A stretch of 64,000 nucleotides of DNA from Pleurotus ostreatus/Saccharomyces cerevisiae fusant (Eukaryota; Opisthokonta), in assembly GCA_024196135.1 (NCBI GenBank), contig JAMQCK010000041.1, forward strand, positions 62,001 to 126,000, written 5' to 3'. Position numbers and translations under genes: made by a program. Numbering within the stretch: position 1 is the stretch's first letter; every line of letters starts with the position of its first letter. The notes beneath the pieces were generated by a model. The model was not told where the DNA came from. It saw only the letters and a program-made list of their open reading frames with translations, and did no database searches. Of this stretch, positions 45,415-57,600 are shown piece by piece.

Positions 45415-46856
45415 ATGCCTGCTATATCTGTGACCTCCTCCTCCGCGCCGCCAAAGGTCCGAGACCATCTCTCGGGCTTCATCCTAGCGTTGCTCGATGC
45501 TGATAAATCACGAACATCTTATCTTCCAGGTCCTCGTCACCGGCGCGAATGGCTTCGTCGCTATGTGGACCGTGCGCACGCTGCTCGAGCGAGGGTACTC
45601 TGTCAGAGCGACGGTTCGCTCAGAGCAGAAGGGCGAATATCTCAAGAAGTACTTCGAGAAGTACGGGGACAAGTTCGGGTTAGCTATCGTCGCGGACATT
45701 ACGCAGGTATGAGTGCTCGTCTTGACGACGCCGTTGTCAGGCATTGTGCTGATCTTCATTAGGAAAATGCGTTCGATGAAGCAGTCGTCGGGTTTGACGC
45801 CATCCTTCACATGGCCTCGCCCGTCTCCTTCGGTGTAGAGGACCCACAAGGTAGATATTCTGCTCCATATACGGAGCTCGCGAGCTGATAGCATCGACAG
45901 AGCTCATCCGCCCTGCCCTTCAAGGCACTCTCGGCGTCCTGAACAGCGCCTTGAATCATGGGTAAGCCGTCCGGCACGTCAGCCCGCTCGCTTTGGCTTA
46001 ACCGCCTTCAGTGCGTCCATCAAGCGCATCATCATCACCGGCTCCGTCGCCTCTATCGTTGAAGAGCGCGACACACCCGCAGTCTTCGACGAGTCGCACT
46101 GGAACGAGCAGGCGCCGCACGAAGTCGAGGAGAAAGGAGTCGCGGCGAAGCCGACGTCTAAGTATCGCGCGTCGAAGGTCATCGCAGAGCGCGCGGCCTG
46201 GGACTTCGTCGAGAAGCATGCAAAGGAAATCAGCTGGGACCTTGCGGTCATCAATCCGCCATTGGTCAGTCTCTACCTCCTCACCGAGTTAGTCTACCTG
46301 ACATTATGCCCACAGATATTTGGCGTACGTCTGCTGACCTGACGAAGCGAATTGCCTCTCACGATCATACAGTCCGCCATCCACGAGGTCAGCAAGCCCG
46401 AAGAGCTGAACTGGTCCGCGCTCGAGTTTTACAAGACGGTCGCCAGCCTAGACATGGGCGGCAAACCGAAGGAAGTCATTCTCTCCCGCCGCGCGTGCTG
46501 GGTCGACGTCCGCGACGTTGCCGAGGGGCATGTGCGTGCGCTTGAGACGGATGCGGCTGGTGGCAAGCGCTTCATCATCAGCGCTGGCTCGCTCTGCGTT
46601 CAGGAATTCAGTGAGCTGTCCTCCGAATCTCGTGTTCAATGTCGCTGACGCTCGGTGCTCAGTCAATGTAGCGAACGCGCTGAACAAGACTGGGCGAAAG
46701 CTGCCAGTCGGATACCCCGATCTCCCAACCGAGAACCCGCCGTTCCTTCTCTACGACGCTTCGCGGTCGAAGGACATCTTGGGTATGACATACAGGTCAG
46801 TGGAGGAGACGACGCGGGACACGCTCGCGGACTACGATGCGCGTGGATGGGCTTGA
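45415..46856 (+). CDS. NAD(P)H-dependent extended SDR reductase, GRE2-like, copy 2
   Basis: Eight exons: 45415-45456, 45530-45706, 45763-45850, 45901-45961, 46012-46264, 46316-46324, 46373-46610, 46663-46856, giving 353 aa. Rossmann motif [13 protein letters not shown], Ser134 ([10 protein letters not shown]), Tyr174 and Lys178 (KYRASK), then INPPLIFGSA. The ILE-PHE-GLY of that motif comes from a 9-nt microexon at 46316-46324, between introns of 51 and 48 nt; the paralog at 23112-24380 encodes the matching FVFGPA without interruption. Exons 3 and 4 (88 and 61 nt) have the same lengths as in the paralog. It is a cytosolic oxidoreductase of unknown substrate. Confidence 0.9.
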
Positions 46857-47285
46857 GTGACGGTCAACCTGAGGACTGGCAGGGTGCAGCACATATGTGG
46901 TGTACTTCATTGCTATGTAGACATTAGAGAACAACATCCAATAGACGACCGTAGTCTCGTATGTTAAACAGGAAACAAAGAAAGTTATCAGAAGCGCACC
47001 ACAAAAGCCCAGTTTGTGCGAGACGCTCAACCAGACAGTTCTACAACGACAGAACGCGCGGCGATCGAGCCACGAGAACCAGTCGACGTGGGAAATGAGG
47101 CGATCATCAGACCGATGCGAAAGACGAGATAAAGGCGCGTGGCCTACGAGATGATTATGTCGACGACACACATGTAGAGATTCATCGAGGAAGAGAGCCT
47201 GGGGAAAAGAGCTTGAGTAAAGGGACCTCCAAATCTAGAAGTCAAGCGAGCGCGTGAAAGAGAGATAGACCTAGCGGCAAAGACT
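46857..47285. other. Convergent 3' ends
   Basis: Spacer between the reductase stop and the stop of the minus-strand Ala/Gly-rich gene. Nothing else seen. Confidence 0.5.
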
Positions 47286-49068
47286 CTAGGTAACCGCCAA
47301 AAGCACGACCGGCACTGGCACGTCCGCTCCGATGTCCACCGTGCGGGTGACGACGAAGGCGTCGTTCGTGCCGCTGACCGAGTATGCAGCTACCTGTCCA
47401 GCGACAGGAGTAGTCACGCCACTGACCACAGGCGCAGTACGGACGCCCTCACCGTGTGCGCCAGCGCTTTCGCCGGCGGCGTCAGCAACAGCAGCGTTCT
47501 CGCGCACGCGACCGTTGCGAGCTCGACCACCACGCGCGGGAGCACGGCGTCTGCGGCGCGCCTGCGCTTTGCCCGACGGCGTGCCGGACCTGCTGAGCTT
47601 AGAGGCGTCGACGGAGAGACCCTTCACGGAGTCTGTCGCTCCGTCGTGCGCGAGCGCGGCCGTCCGCTCGTTGACATCGGTAGTCTTTTGGTCCGCTGAG
47701 GTAGCCGTCCCTTTGTTCGCAGATGCAGCCGTCCCGTCCTCGGCCGGCGCAGGACCTCCATCGGCGGGCTCCCCTGCGACCTTCTTGTCCGTCTGCTTTC
47801 CGCCGCGCTTAGCGCGCCCCTTCCAGAAGCGCCGTCGGGTGCCCGACTTCTTGTCCTGGGCAGCCTGGGCAGCCTCCTTGCTCCCTTCGACGGCTGACGC
47901 TCCGTCTGCCTGCTCTCCGCCCAATGCAGTCAGGTCCTCGCGCGTCTGGGCTTGGGCTTCCCCACCTGCGACCGCAAGCTGTTCACTGCCTCCGACCGTG
48001 GACGATGCCTCGCCCGCACCCGCAGGGGCCCCGTCGCGCGCATCGACCCGAGCCGCCTTCGTCCCCGCCAGCTCCGCACCCGACCGCTTCTTCGACTTGG
48101 CGCCCTTGCGATTGTTCCTGCGGGGTCGAGGCTTGGACTTGGACTTGACCTTCGCCTCCGTATCGACCCCGCCGTCGACTTGGGTGCGCGCGGCATCGAC
48201 CTCGATAGGCCCTGCGCCGGCTTCGGCGCTCTCTGCAGCGACTTCGGAATTGACCGCGGGGACCTCGGTGGGCGCTCGCTCTACGTCGGCCTTCGCGTCG
48301 ACCGCGCTCTCGACACGCCTCGCCACCGCCTCGACCGCGCCATCAGGATCGACCGCCGCTTTCGCCCCCGCAACGTCCTCCCGTCCGCCCCCCAGCGCAC
48401 TTCCGCGACCGGCCTCGCCAGCTTCCGCGCTCGGGCGTCCGACAGCGTCTGCACCCCGAGTCCCAGCGTCCCCGTCCGCGCTCGGACGTCCGGCCGCAAC
48501 CGCATCTTCCTTCCCTTCTCCATCGGTAGCCGTGGTCCCGCGAGCGTTCTCGACCACCTCCGCGACCGCGCGTCCGAGGGCAGTACCCGCACGCTCGATG
48601 GCGGCTTGGTCCTTCCCGCTCTTGTCCTCAGGCTTCGACTTCTTCGTGTACCGGCGGCGCTTGCTGGTGCTCTGCTCCTCCGGTCAGTCAACATCGACCT
48701 TCGACCAGATGAAGCGCATATATGCACCTTCTTGGCCGTGGGGACGTCCTGCGCATCCTCGGTGGTGTTCAACTGATCTCTGGGGCCTGCTTGTTTGATG
48801 TTCTTGCTGTTCTTGCTCGTGCGCTTCATGTTCGTACTGCTCATGTTGGCGCTGTTCTCGCCCTCGACGAGCTTGATGCTTTGGTCCGGCTCGATAGCCA
48901 CCCTATCGTTTTGCTGTGGATTGGCCGCATCACTGGGCCAAGCGGTCAGGATCGTTCACCGCGGAGCAATGTGCAACGTACGCGTCGTCCTTGCGAGCCT
49001 TCGCTGCCTCCATCTTTACAACCCCCTCCTCCTTAATCGTGCTCGGCAATCGCATCGATGCGCCAGGC
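47286..49068 (-). CDS. Ala/Gly-rich basic protein, 5' end unresolved
   Basis: Three exons are well supported: 49068-48982, 48932-48728 and 48677-47286, together about 561 codons. The protein alternates acidic Ala/Gly/Val segments with basic ones (KSKSKPRPRRNNRKGAKSKK and QARRRRRAPARGGRARNGR) and ends DVPVPVVLLAVT. Repeated GRPSADGD and GRPSAEAG motifs lie in the middle; a decayed copy of that part sits at 36400-36765. I recognise no domain. The basic patches could bind nucleic acid. The frame continues upstream of 49068 across further likely introns, so the true start is not in this model. A 488-codon plus-strand frame over the same bases is an antisense shadow. Confidence 0.6.
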
Positions 49069-50868
49069 CTTGGGACGTCTGCTCGGGCGTCATCGACTGC
49101 ACACGCCTGCTCGGCGACGTTGGAAGTGCTCACTCATTGGCCCCGTTGTTGCCTCCAGCGATATTCGGCGCTGCTGGCCGCGACCGCGGGTACGAGGCTT
49201 GCGAGGGCTTCACGAAGGGAGCAAAGGTGAGCGTTCTGAGGTGGATATATGCGCGGGGAAACGCACCCAGCATCTTTCAACTTCGCGTGCTCTGCGTTGT
49301 TGAGATTGGTTTGTTCAGCAGCGCTGTCGAGGGACGCTGCTTCTGGGACACCGGGGTTCTCGAGTATCGGTGAGAGAGGGACTCCAGTGGCGACGCTGCC
49401 ATGGCGTCAGTGCGGGGAAAGGCGAAGACGCTAAAGGAGACGCACCCAAGGGAGACCACGACCTGAGGTGAGTCCAAGATGATTGACATATTGTGCCCAG
49501 GTGTTGACTGTACACAGTTGAGCACGCGAACCTTCACGGACATGAAGTTCACGAACCTATGAGGGTAGGGCGGGTCGGCGAGCGAATTGCTCTGTGCCAG
49601 TCACCTGTGCACTGTGAGCAGAACAGCTGAGGCGGGAATAAATGCGACGTACGGCGACGGCGGCGCAGCGAAGATGTCGAGGAAGAGGATGACAATGAGG
49701 GTGCTTGGGACGAGTCAGGCGTTGTAGACGACGATAAAGCGTGCGACGTACTGTTCTGCTGTCTTGCTCGTCGTTGACTTCCAGGCGACGTTGACGATGG
49801 CGGGAAGAGGAGAGCTTGGGTGTCCCCGGACGAGCGCCAGCTGCCCATTTTGGGGAACATGAAAGCTAAAGTGACCGACGCGTCCTTGACAGAACTTCGC
49901 GCGTCATCGGGTATCTGGACGCGTCATCGCAACAATCCAGGGTTTCCTTGCGGGTGCCAACAGGAGGAAGGGACGGAAGAGATCATGACAGTGTATACAT
50001 TCACGGTGGTAATATACTTGGGAAGTACTGCGACAGACATGCGATGTACGATGTTCATGACTCGACACGAACAGCGCGATGTCCAAGCAGGTACGCCTTA
50101 ACCGGACGAAGAAGCGAAGAAGCAGCAGGCTCCTGTAATCCCCGTTCGAGGGCTGTTTGTGTATATCCAGAATCAGGTCCGTGTCGGGTATGGGCAAGGA
50201 AGGGCAAGTCACGATCGATATAAGGTGAGAGCCGCGCAGGCCTGTCCGAGGGCGCCGCTGCTCCGGGAGTAGCACGGCTCGAGATAGAGGACCTTGAACA
50301 CGCGGTCTTCGTCAAGGGGGTCGAGGAGATCGTCCGTCCAAAGCTTTCGATCGATGTTTGCCCAAGTCTTCCTTCCTGATCGTGCGAGCGGCGACGACGG
50401 TAGTCGCTCAGACAAGGTGAGACGTGGGACGGCGCCGGATTCACGAGAAAGCTCCTAAGCAGGCCTTGAAGGGAACGACGGTCGTCAATTTGGCGACTAG
50501 ACGTGCACGGTGATCCTGGTGAGCTGGTGCGGGTTTGTGGATAATGTGGGACACACCTTTCAAGCCCTTCCCCTACTCATGCCGCGTAGATGTTCGCACG
50601 ACGACCAGGGTCTTCTATCGATCGCACTGGTGAATGAGAGCCGGAAACCTCGACGAGGCTGCGTAGATCGAGATTCGTGATATCACTTGCAACTGACACG
50701 GTCGTCGGGGAGGCATGAGCATCCAGACAGCGGACCGCAGAAAGAAATTCAGCACGATAGCAAGATGTTGACAATGACCAGGACTCGGAGGGCCTTAGCT
50801 AGATCATTGTCGAGGACAAGCTTGTCGGGAGGCAGCGGCCGGCCCTGCCGCTCTCACGCCGCTTTCTG
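49069..50868 (-). other. Likely 5' exons of the preceding gene, then no gene
   Basis: On the minus strand, exon-like pieces can be chained. One near 49735 back to 49570 encodes a hydrophobic segment (TLIVILFLDIFAAPPSPYVA), the next begins RFVNFMSVK near 49560, and another encodes VPLSPILENPGVPEAASLDS near 49380. If they belong to the gene ending at 47286, that protein has an N-terminal membrane segment. One required intron would be only 31 nt, so the chain is doubtful. Between 50209 and 50415 a short minus-strand frame (WANIDRKLWTDDLLDPLDED) looks coding but is isolated. Confidence 0.35.
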
Positions 50869-51600
50869 CCTAACGGGGATACTCAGCCGTCATCACATCA
50901 CATCACATCCAGCGCCCACAACGTCAAGCACCACACCTGAGATTCGATATTCCCCGACGCATACTGCAGGAATATTGTGAGCCAATTTTGAATAAGCGAA
51001 GCATAAAGGCGGCGGGTCGATTGTGGTCTTATGGGTGGCATATCGATCGGTACGGCCTCCGATTGGCTGGGCCTCGATATGCTCTTTCAATCGACCCGCG
51101 GTCTTTATCGAAAATTGATTCAGAATATTCTCTCAATAAGCGTGCAGTATGCGCCGGGGAATATCGAATCCCAGGTGTGGTGAAGGCAGGTCCCACGGTC
51201 GACCCGCTCGTCCGCGCTGAAGATACGCTGCTCGACAACTTCGTGCGTCCGTGCGCTAGCGCAGCACAAGCGGAAGGCCAACCCTCGGGGCAGAATTTAA
51301 CCCAAGATTCTGTCAATGACCTGGTGCATACCTTTAGCACAGCTAACGATCCACCGTATAACGCGGTGGATCAGCCGTATAACGCGATGCCGTCTGTATA
51401 ACGCGGACGAAGGGCAGTATAACGCTGCCAGACGAGCATAATGCTCGTCCAGGGGAACTTTTTGCCTTGTCCTGCCTGCCTGGCCGCTGTGACGCAAACA
51501 AGACGAGAGAACATCGGCGAAGAGGCCCTCGAACAGCCGTCAATGTTGCTCTGTAGCAATTTGCTTCCGTCCAGCCTAGCGCTACCCCTCAGTCGCTATA
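50869..51600 (-). repeat. Hairpin-bearing dispersed repeat, copy R2
   Basis: Inverted copy of the repeat at 35249-35726. It is almost identical to 53741-53945 over about 190 bp (for example AGGTATGCACCAGGTCATTG on the minus strand). It carries five GTTAT/ATTAT palindromes at about 51350-51455. It is interrupted by a 254-bp foldback MITE at 50929-51182. Confidence 0.8.
50929..51182. mobile_element. Foldback MITE with 3-bp AAG duplication, 254 bp
   Basis: Terminal inverted repeats of about 40 bp with two mismatches, both starting CACCACACCTG and continuing ATTCGATATTCCCC. The inner halves are also roughly complementary (GGGTCGATTG against CAATCGACCC), so the whole element can fold back. AAG at 50926-50928 and 51183-51185 flanks it. 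Copy R1 shows the same site without the insertion (CGTCAAGGC on its minus strand), which defines the ends. It has no coding capacity. Superfamily unclear. Confidence 0.85.
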
Positions 51601-52122
51601 CTGGTCCTACCTTAGTGCATTCTCGTCGTGCATTCCGAGCATCGTCCTTCTTAGGCGCGGACGAGGAGATTATGAGTATCCCTCCGTACAACTCGTACCT
51701 GCACTGCTTTTGCGGAAACGAGCTCGTCCTACAGATCGACAGCTACCTTGTAAAAAGTCGTCAGAAAATGAAGCGCTGGGCTGTTCCTTGATAGGGGGAC
51801 GTGGACACCTCATTCAATAGCCTACGGAGGTTCGAACTCTCGATAGCTAGCGTGTGATCTGGTCCTCTGGATCGGGCCGCACGTCGGCGCACTTGGTCCC
51901 TCCTTCGACTTGTGACCACCGACTTGATCGCCGATTCATCGCGGGCAATCTGAGGCTTTCCGCCGCCGTCGCGTCGATCCATGCTAGCTCAGGCGTCGGA
52001 GGCAAACGCCTGTACACGATGGCGTCTGCTCCGTCAATCCCTCCTTGCCCTCCGCCAACTCGCCCGTGGACACATACTATCTCTTTCCCCTCCATCGGAC
52101 AGACGAAGTGTACGACCTCGCC
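51601..52122. other. Upstream of the Cys/His-knuckle gene
   Basis: Probably holds its unseen 5' exon. An ATG at 52019 starts a short Pro-rich frame in another phase. Confidence 0.35.
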
Positions 52123-53340
52123 ATGATCTTCTCTCCGCGACCGCCGAACCCGCCTGGCTTTGTCGAGCTGTCCGCGTACGTCCATCCAGAGTCTTTGAGA
52201 TGGCGATTCGCCAACAACTCGCCCACAGAAACGCGCACCACATCACTACTTCGTCCCCGCCTTTTAGATTCGACCCATCGCGGCCAGCCTTTCAACGTAC
52301 GAACCGCATATGGCCTCTCGCCCATTGCGTTGACACCTCCCGCAGCGTCTCTGAAGACCCTTCAAGCGCTCGGCGACTTCCAAAGTAGGGCGGTAGTTTC
52401 CCCGGCTATGGCCCGCCTTGAGTTGGCGAGAGAGCAACGACAAGCTCGCCGGATGGAACCGTACGGAGTCCAATTTCTTCGTGAGGTATGCGTCGATTAT
52501 GCGTCCACGTCCTTTCGCTCATCAGACATTCATCTCGCACTCAGACTACGTATAGCGACATCAGACGCCAGTGGGTCAACTATGTCGATAGCGGCTTGAC
52601 CGACGTGCCAACGTTCATTCCTGCTGATCCGGAGATCCCTTGCATCGAGATGGCGGATGCGTTCGAGGTACGCCGCGCATTCACTCCCTCACCCATACCC
52701 ATTGACACGGACATTTAGACCGCGTCGGAGGACGCAGGCGGCGAGCCGATGGACGGCATCGAAGACACAACGTTGGTTGAACCAGGTGAGTTGGCAATTT
52801 GCTGCGCACTTACCGCGCTTTTCTAACCGTGCATCAGATATTTATACCCTCTGGCCAAGTCCTTCCTTTCCGAAGGGTGCGGCGACACCCTCCCCGTACA
52901 GACCGTTGGGTTTCAGCTGCCAACCTACGGCGTCGGCGTTTCTTCGTGGTGACTTGGGCTCATACCCTCGCTGGCACCGTAGCGATCAGTTCTCGAGGGG
53001 TCGCTGCTTGATCTGCTCGAGAGGCGGCAAACACCGCTTGGCGGCTCTGTGCGACTCCGATTACGCACCTCTTCACCTCAAAGTAGAGGACGAGAACGGC
53101 GACCTTGTGTGGGTGTCCAAGCTGGAGGAGCGCCCCGATGCGTGTCACGACTTTAACAGAGGCACGTCTTGCGCCAATGGCTGCCCGACGGACAGTCATT
53201 GGTGTTCTTTATGCGCCGCCTATACCCATGGGGCTCAGGACTGCCCGCTGTACTTCCGCCATGTCGGTAACGGCAAGTTCGAGGCGCATCCGCGCTCTCG
53301 CTGCAGCGCGCCGAACAATGTTCGTCGGCAAAGTCTGTGA
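52123..53340 (+). CDS. Protein with C-terminal Cys/His knuckle, 5' end unresolved
   Basis: Exons 52123-52485, 52545-52667, 52719-52785 and 52838-53340 are in frame and give 351 aa. The open frame runs back to about 52045 without an ATG, so an upstream exon is likely. The C-terminus holds two Cys/His clusters: GRCLICSRGGKHRLAALCDS, then CHDFNRGTSCANGC followed by a DSHWCSLCAAYTHGAQDC stretch. The spacing C-X8-C-X3-C, then H-X-C-X2-C-X4-H-X4-C is of the kind I associate with nucleic-acid-binding or Gag-like proteins; the family assignment is inference. No polymerase or integrase motif is nearby. It sits between inverted copies of the hairpin repeat. Confidence 0.6.
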
Positions 53341-53640
53341 TGATAGGCAGCTTTTCCCCGTAATCTTCCGACTCCCTGTTCGTATTCGCCCAATCTATCC
53401 ATCCATAGGCGTCCATCGTACTATCCTACTCGACCCGTATGGTCATTAGTCACTTTACTACACGTACACATAGTCGTATGTTCGATCTTCGACGTCGTAG
53501 AAGACCAAGCCACATATATCCTTCCTAGAATTGATGGACGGCACATCGACTATCGTTCAGCGTGGACCAATCGCTTTTGCATGTGCTCCGATGCTCGCGA
53601 ATTCATGCGGCATATCTCAACTTTGAGCCAGCACAAGGCA
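53341..53640. other. 3' flank of the knuckle gene
   Basis: Nothing recognised. Confidence 0.4.
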
Positions 53641-53980
53641 TAACTAGGCTTGGCGGAAGCAAACCCAACCGAAGCTAGTAAGCGTCAAAAGGGGATCCCT
53701 CCTCGCAAGGGCGCTTATCCTTCGCCCACATCCTCGCCAGGCATGAGCTTGGAAAGCAAAAAGTTTCCCTGGACGAGCATTATGCTCGTCTGGCAGCGTT
53801 ATACTGCCCTTCGTCCGCGTTATACAGACGGCATCGCGTTATACGGCTGATCCACCGCGTTATACGGTGGATCGTTAGCTGTGCTAAAGGTATGCACCAG
53901 GTCATTGACAGAATCTTGGGTTAAATTCTGCCCCGAGGGTTGGCCTCCTACATCATCGTGATAGCGCACGCACATAGAGG
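53641..53980 (+). repeat. Hairpin-bearing dispersed repeat, copy R3
   Basis: Same orientation as R1 and inverted relative to R2. It starts with ACTAGGCTTGGCGGAAGCAA, carries GCAAAAAGTTTCCC, then a run of palindromes at about 53763-53875. One has a perfect 9-bp stem (GATCCACCG and CGGTGGATC) around CGTTATA. Similarity weakens after 53945. A distant end block with TTGTTGTGGGTCC and ATCCCC lies at 54179-54236. Confidence 0.75.
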
Positions 53981-54677
53981 TTACTGGGCTGACCTGCCTC
54001 TGCGCCATGCACTCGACCACTATTAGGTGACCTATGCTCTCGGGTCCGCGATGGAAAAGCAGTGACAAAGTATACGTATTGTACGGGTATTTATGTATCT
54101 ATATAATCCTCGGTCAAGTATCAGTGAAGTCAGAATGCGCATGGGTGCAAGCAACGCGAAGAAGGCCGTGGCGCGATGTTGTTGTGGGTCCTGGATATGA
54201 TGGATCGGCAATATCAATCACATCCCCATATGGTATGTTCAATAGTTCAGCGCTGTAGTTACTTGGCTGATAAGATTGACTTGAACCTATGAAAGATACC
54301 GCCAAGTACCGTGGCTGTCCCCTCTCAGCACTCGCGGTCAGTACTTCATCAAGTCATGGTTTTAGAATTTTCAGCAAAAGAATCATTGGCTAGTCAGAAC
54401 TGTTTACAGTTTGCCTTGGCCATCCGCACAAGCAACCTCTGAGGTGGCACTGTCAGTAATCCCTCAGCCGTGTAGGATCGTTTTCGCAGGTAAAGGCGGG
54501 CAGGTTGAGCCGGCATTTGCCGGTGTTGTTTGAACACGTGGTGATTAGTCATCGCACAATAAGCGTCAGTTTCGGAGGTTTGCTTTTGTTCTGCGCGCTC
54601 GCCGCGTTCGACGACGAGCACAACGCACCCTCGCACACACTCTCCTCAAGCCGTGAGCTTGCAGGCCGCACGATATT
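53981..54677. other. Intergenic, promoter of the nucleoporin gene
   Basis: Contains the diverged end block of repeat R3 at 54179-54236 and the leader of the next gene. No gene seen. Confidence 0.45.
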
Positions 54678-57600
54678 ATGATGAAGACGAGGAGGAAAGC
54701 CAAGGCAGCGGCGGAGACCGCGAGCGCCGTCTCGAACGGTGGCGACGCCGGCCCCTTCACCATCGACATCCCCGACGACGTGGACACGGATGCGCTTGCT
54801 GCAGTCCTCCCCGACGCGTCCTTTACGACCCCCTCCCCCGACACTGTCTTGGCGCTTTACCGGCTGGTCCTTGCGCAAGGCGCGGACATCGACAATGCGA
54901 ACCGGGAGCTTGATGCCGCCACAGCGGAGGCAGAGAAGAAGGGGATCGAGCTCGAGCAGGTGTATCAAGACAAGGACAATGTGGCGCGTGACGCTGAGGC
55001 AGCGGTGGAGGCCGCGAACGCGGAGCTGGCGGCGGCTACGAGGGAGCGGGATGAGCTCGCGGCCGCGAATACGAAGCTCAAGGCCGAGCTAAACGCCGTC
55101 ACCTCCTCTCAGTCGTCCTCGTCCATTGAAGTCACCGAGCTGAAGCGGAGGGTGGAAGACGTCGAACGGGAGAAGCGCGACTTGGTCACGGTTATCACGC
55201 GGCTGAAGCAGGAGAACGGTCAACGGGAAGGTGCGTAGCCTTATACAATTTTCGCGTCTCATACTCACTGCACGCCGCAGAGGAAGTCACGACGCTACGC
55301 AAGAACCTCAAGGACGCGCGGCATGATCACGAACAGCTCGAGAACCAGCTTCGGGAGCTCCGGTCTGCGGAGTCGACGAACAAGGTGCGTGTGCTCCTTG
55401 TTCCCCCGCCCGCTCTTGGCTCACACCCAGCAGTTCAAGCTCGACACGCTCCAACAACAGCTCACCCTCGCCCAAAATGAAGTCCAGCGCACGACCGAGT
55501 CGCTCAACAACACGACAGAAGCTTACGCCACCTACCGCCGCACGAAGCACCAGGAAATGCTCGCCCTCCAGACTGCGCACGCCGCTCTCCAGACTCAGTA
55601 CGACACACTCCAGGCTAACCACGCTGCCCTCGAATCCGCACACAGCCAGCAGACGCATGCTTTGCAGTCCGCTCAGGCACGCATCCAGGAGTTGTCAGGC
55701 CGTCTTGGTGACCATGAAGCCGCTTACGCGAGCGAGGTCGGCGGCCTGAAGCGTCTCGTAGCGATCATGGAGGAGCGCGAGAAGCAGTCGCGTGAGATCG
55801 TGGACAAGGTCGAGGGTTCCTGGGCAGCAATGGTCGAGAAGGCCGAGGCGCGCGAAGCTGAACTCCTCGCCGAGATCGCTCGCGTTGAGAAGGAGCGCGA
55901 CGAAGCGGAGTCTCGCGTCCGGCGACTGGAGACTGTCGTCGAACGCTTGGGCCGCGGAGAGCTCCCTATCGCCAACGGTGGCACGTCCATGCCGGGTACG
56001 CCCGTTCGTGGTGGAGGCGCTGATGCGGGTATATCCCTGCTCAGTCCGACAGTTGCGATGGCGAGCCGAGCGCAGAAAGGCGGGAAGACGTTCACAGAGG
56101 TCTACGCGGAATATGTCAAACTACAGGACGACTTCGCGAAGAAGTCGGCGGAGTGCGAGCATATGGAGCGCACTTTGACGCAAGTACTTGCACAGATCGA
56201 AGAGAGGGTGCGTACTAATCTGGTTGTTTTATGTTCAGTGGCTGACCGAGTTGCAGGCACCGATTCTCTCGCAGCAACGCGCGGAGTACGAGCGCGTTTC
56301 CGCTGAGGCCGCACTGCTGTCCACTCAGCTGTCGCAGGCAATCGTGGAAAGGGACACTCTGGCGACTTCGAACCGCGACAACGAGCAGAAACTCGTGAAG
56401 GCTCTTAAGGAGGGCGCCCTTCTCGAGAAGAACGCGGATGACCTCGGCCGGCAGGTTCGCCACCTCACTCGGGAAAACGCTCGTCTGCGCGATCCCTCAC
56501 TACCTCACGACATCGACGCCGACGACGGCGCTAGCGTCAATGGATCTCTCGCCGACGGCCGCTCTGTCCTCTCGGCTGGCACCACTGCCATCAACGAGAT
56601 TGCCGCAATGGCCCCCGCGGAGAGCGTGGACGATGTCATTGCGAACCATCTTGTGCTCTTCAACTCCGTCCCAGCACTCCAGGCTCAGAATCGCCGGCTC
56701 TTGCTTCTTGTGCGTCAGCTCGGCTCGCGCATGGAAGACGCAGAGCGCGAGTGGCGCGAAGAGGCTGAGAGGGAGCAGCTCGCGGCCGTGCGCGAAGCTC
56801 ATGAGGCAATGACGGAGATGGCGAACCAGCTCGAGGCCGCAAGGCGCGAGATGGACGAGCGCTCTGCAGCGGGCGAGGCGAACCGGAGAGAGCGGGAGGC
56901 CCTGAAGGCGATGGTCAACCGTCTGCAGCGCGGCGAGCACCTTGAGGGCGAGCAGCCGCGCGCCGTCGAGCGGAGACCAGCACCGGAACCTTCGAGCGCG
57001 GACGAGGAGTCGGAGTTGACGCGGCTGAGGGCGTACAAGGCGGAGATGGAGTCGGATGCGGGACGCCTCAGGGACGAGCTCGGCGCGGCGCAGCGCGAGA
57101 TCGGTAAATTGACGGCTGCTCTCGCGAAGGCGAACGCGCGGGCGGAGTACTTGACTGGTGAGTGGAGGTGGTTATGATGTTGTTCCTTCGCTGACATCCG
57201 CCGCAGAACGTACTCGCGACTCCGCCAACCAGTACGACGTACAGCTTGCGCAACTGAAGGGCCTCGAGCAGCGCAACGCTCAGCTGTCCGACCAACTCAT
57301 CCGTCTCGACTCTGAAGCCGCACGCGCTACGGACGAGCTCGTTGTCGCTCAGGGCCGCGTGGAGCAGCTGCGGAACGAGTGCGCCAACTTGCGCGCGGAG
57401 AAGCAGCTGGCGAGCAGCGCACAAGCCCAGCTGTTGGAGGCGAATCAGAACCTGCAGCGCGAGCGCCTGCAGTTGACGGACCTACTCAGCAACGTACAGA
57501 AGATGAACGCGTCGCTGGAGGGTGCTGAGCGTGGAGAGCGGTCAAGGCTGGAGAGCGAGGTGCGCTTGTTGGAGCAGCAGACGTATGTGTTGCATTCCTA

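Noticed and set aside
47332..48798. 488-codon plus-strand ORF
   Set aside because: Antisense shadow of the minus-strand Ala/Gly-rich gene: low-complexity, no splice support, and the minus frame matches a relic elsewhere.
51820..51850. GGTTCGAACTC as a tRNA T arm
   Set aside because: No matching acceptor, D or anticodon stems around it.
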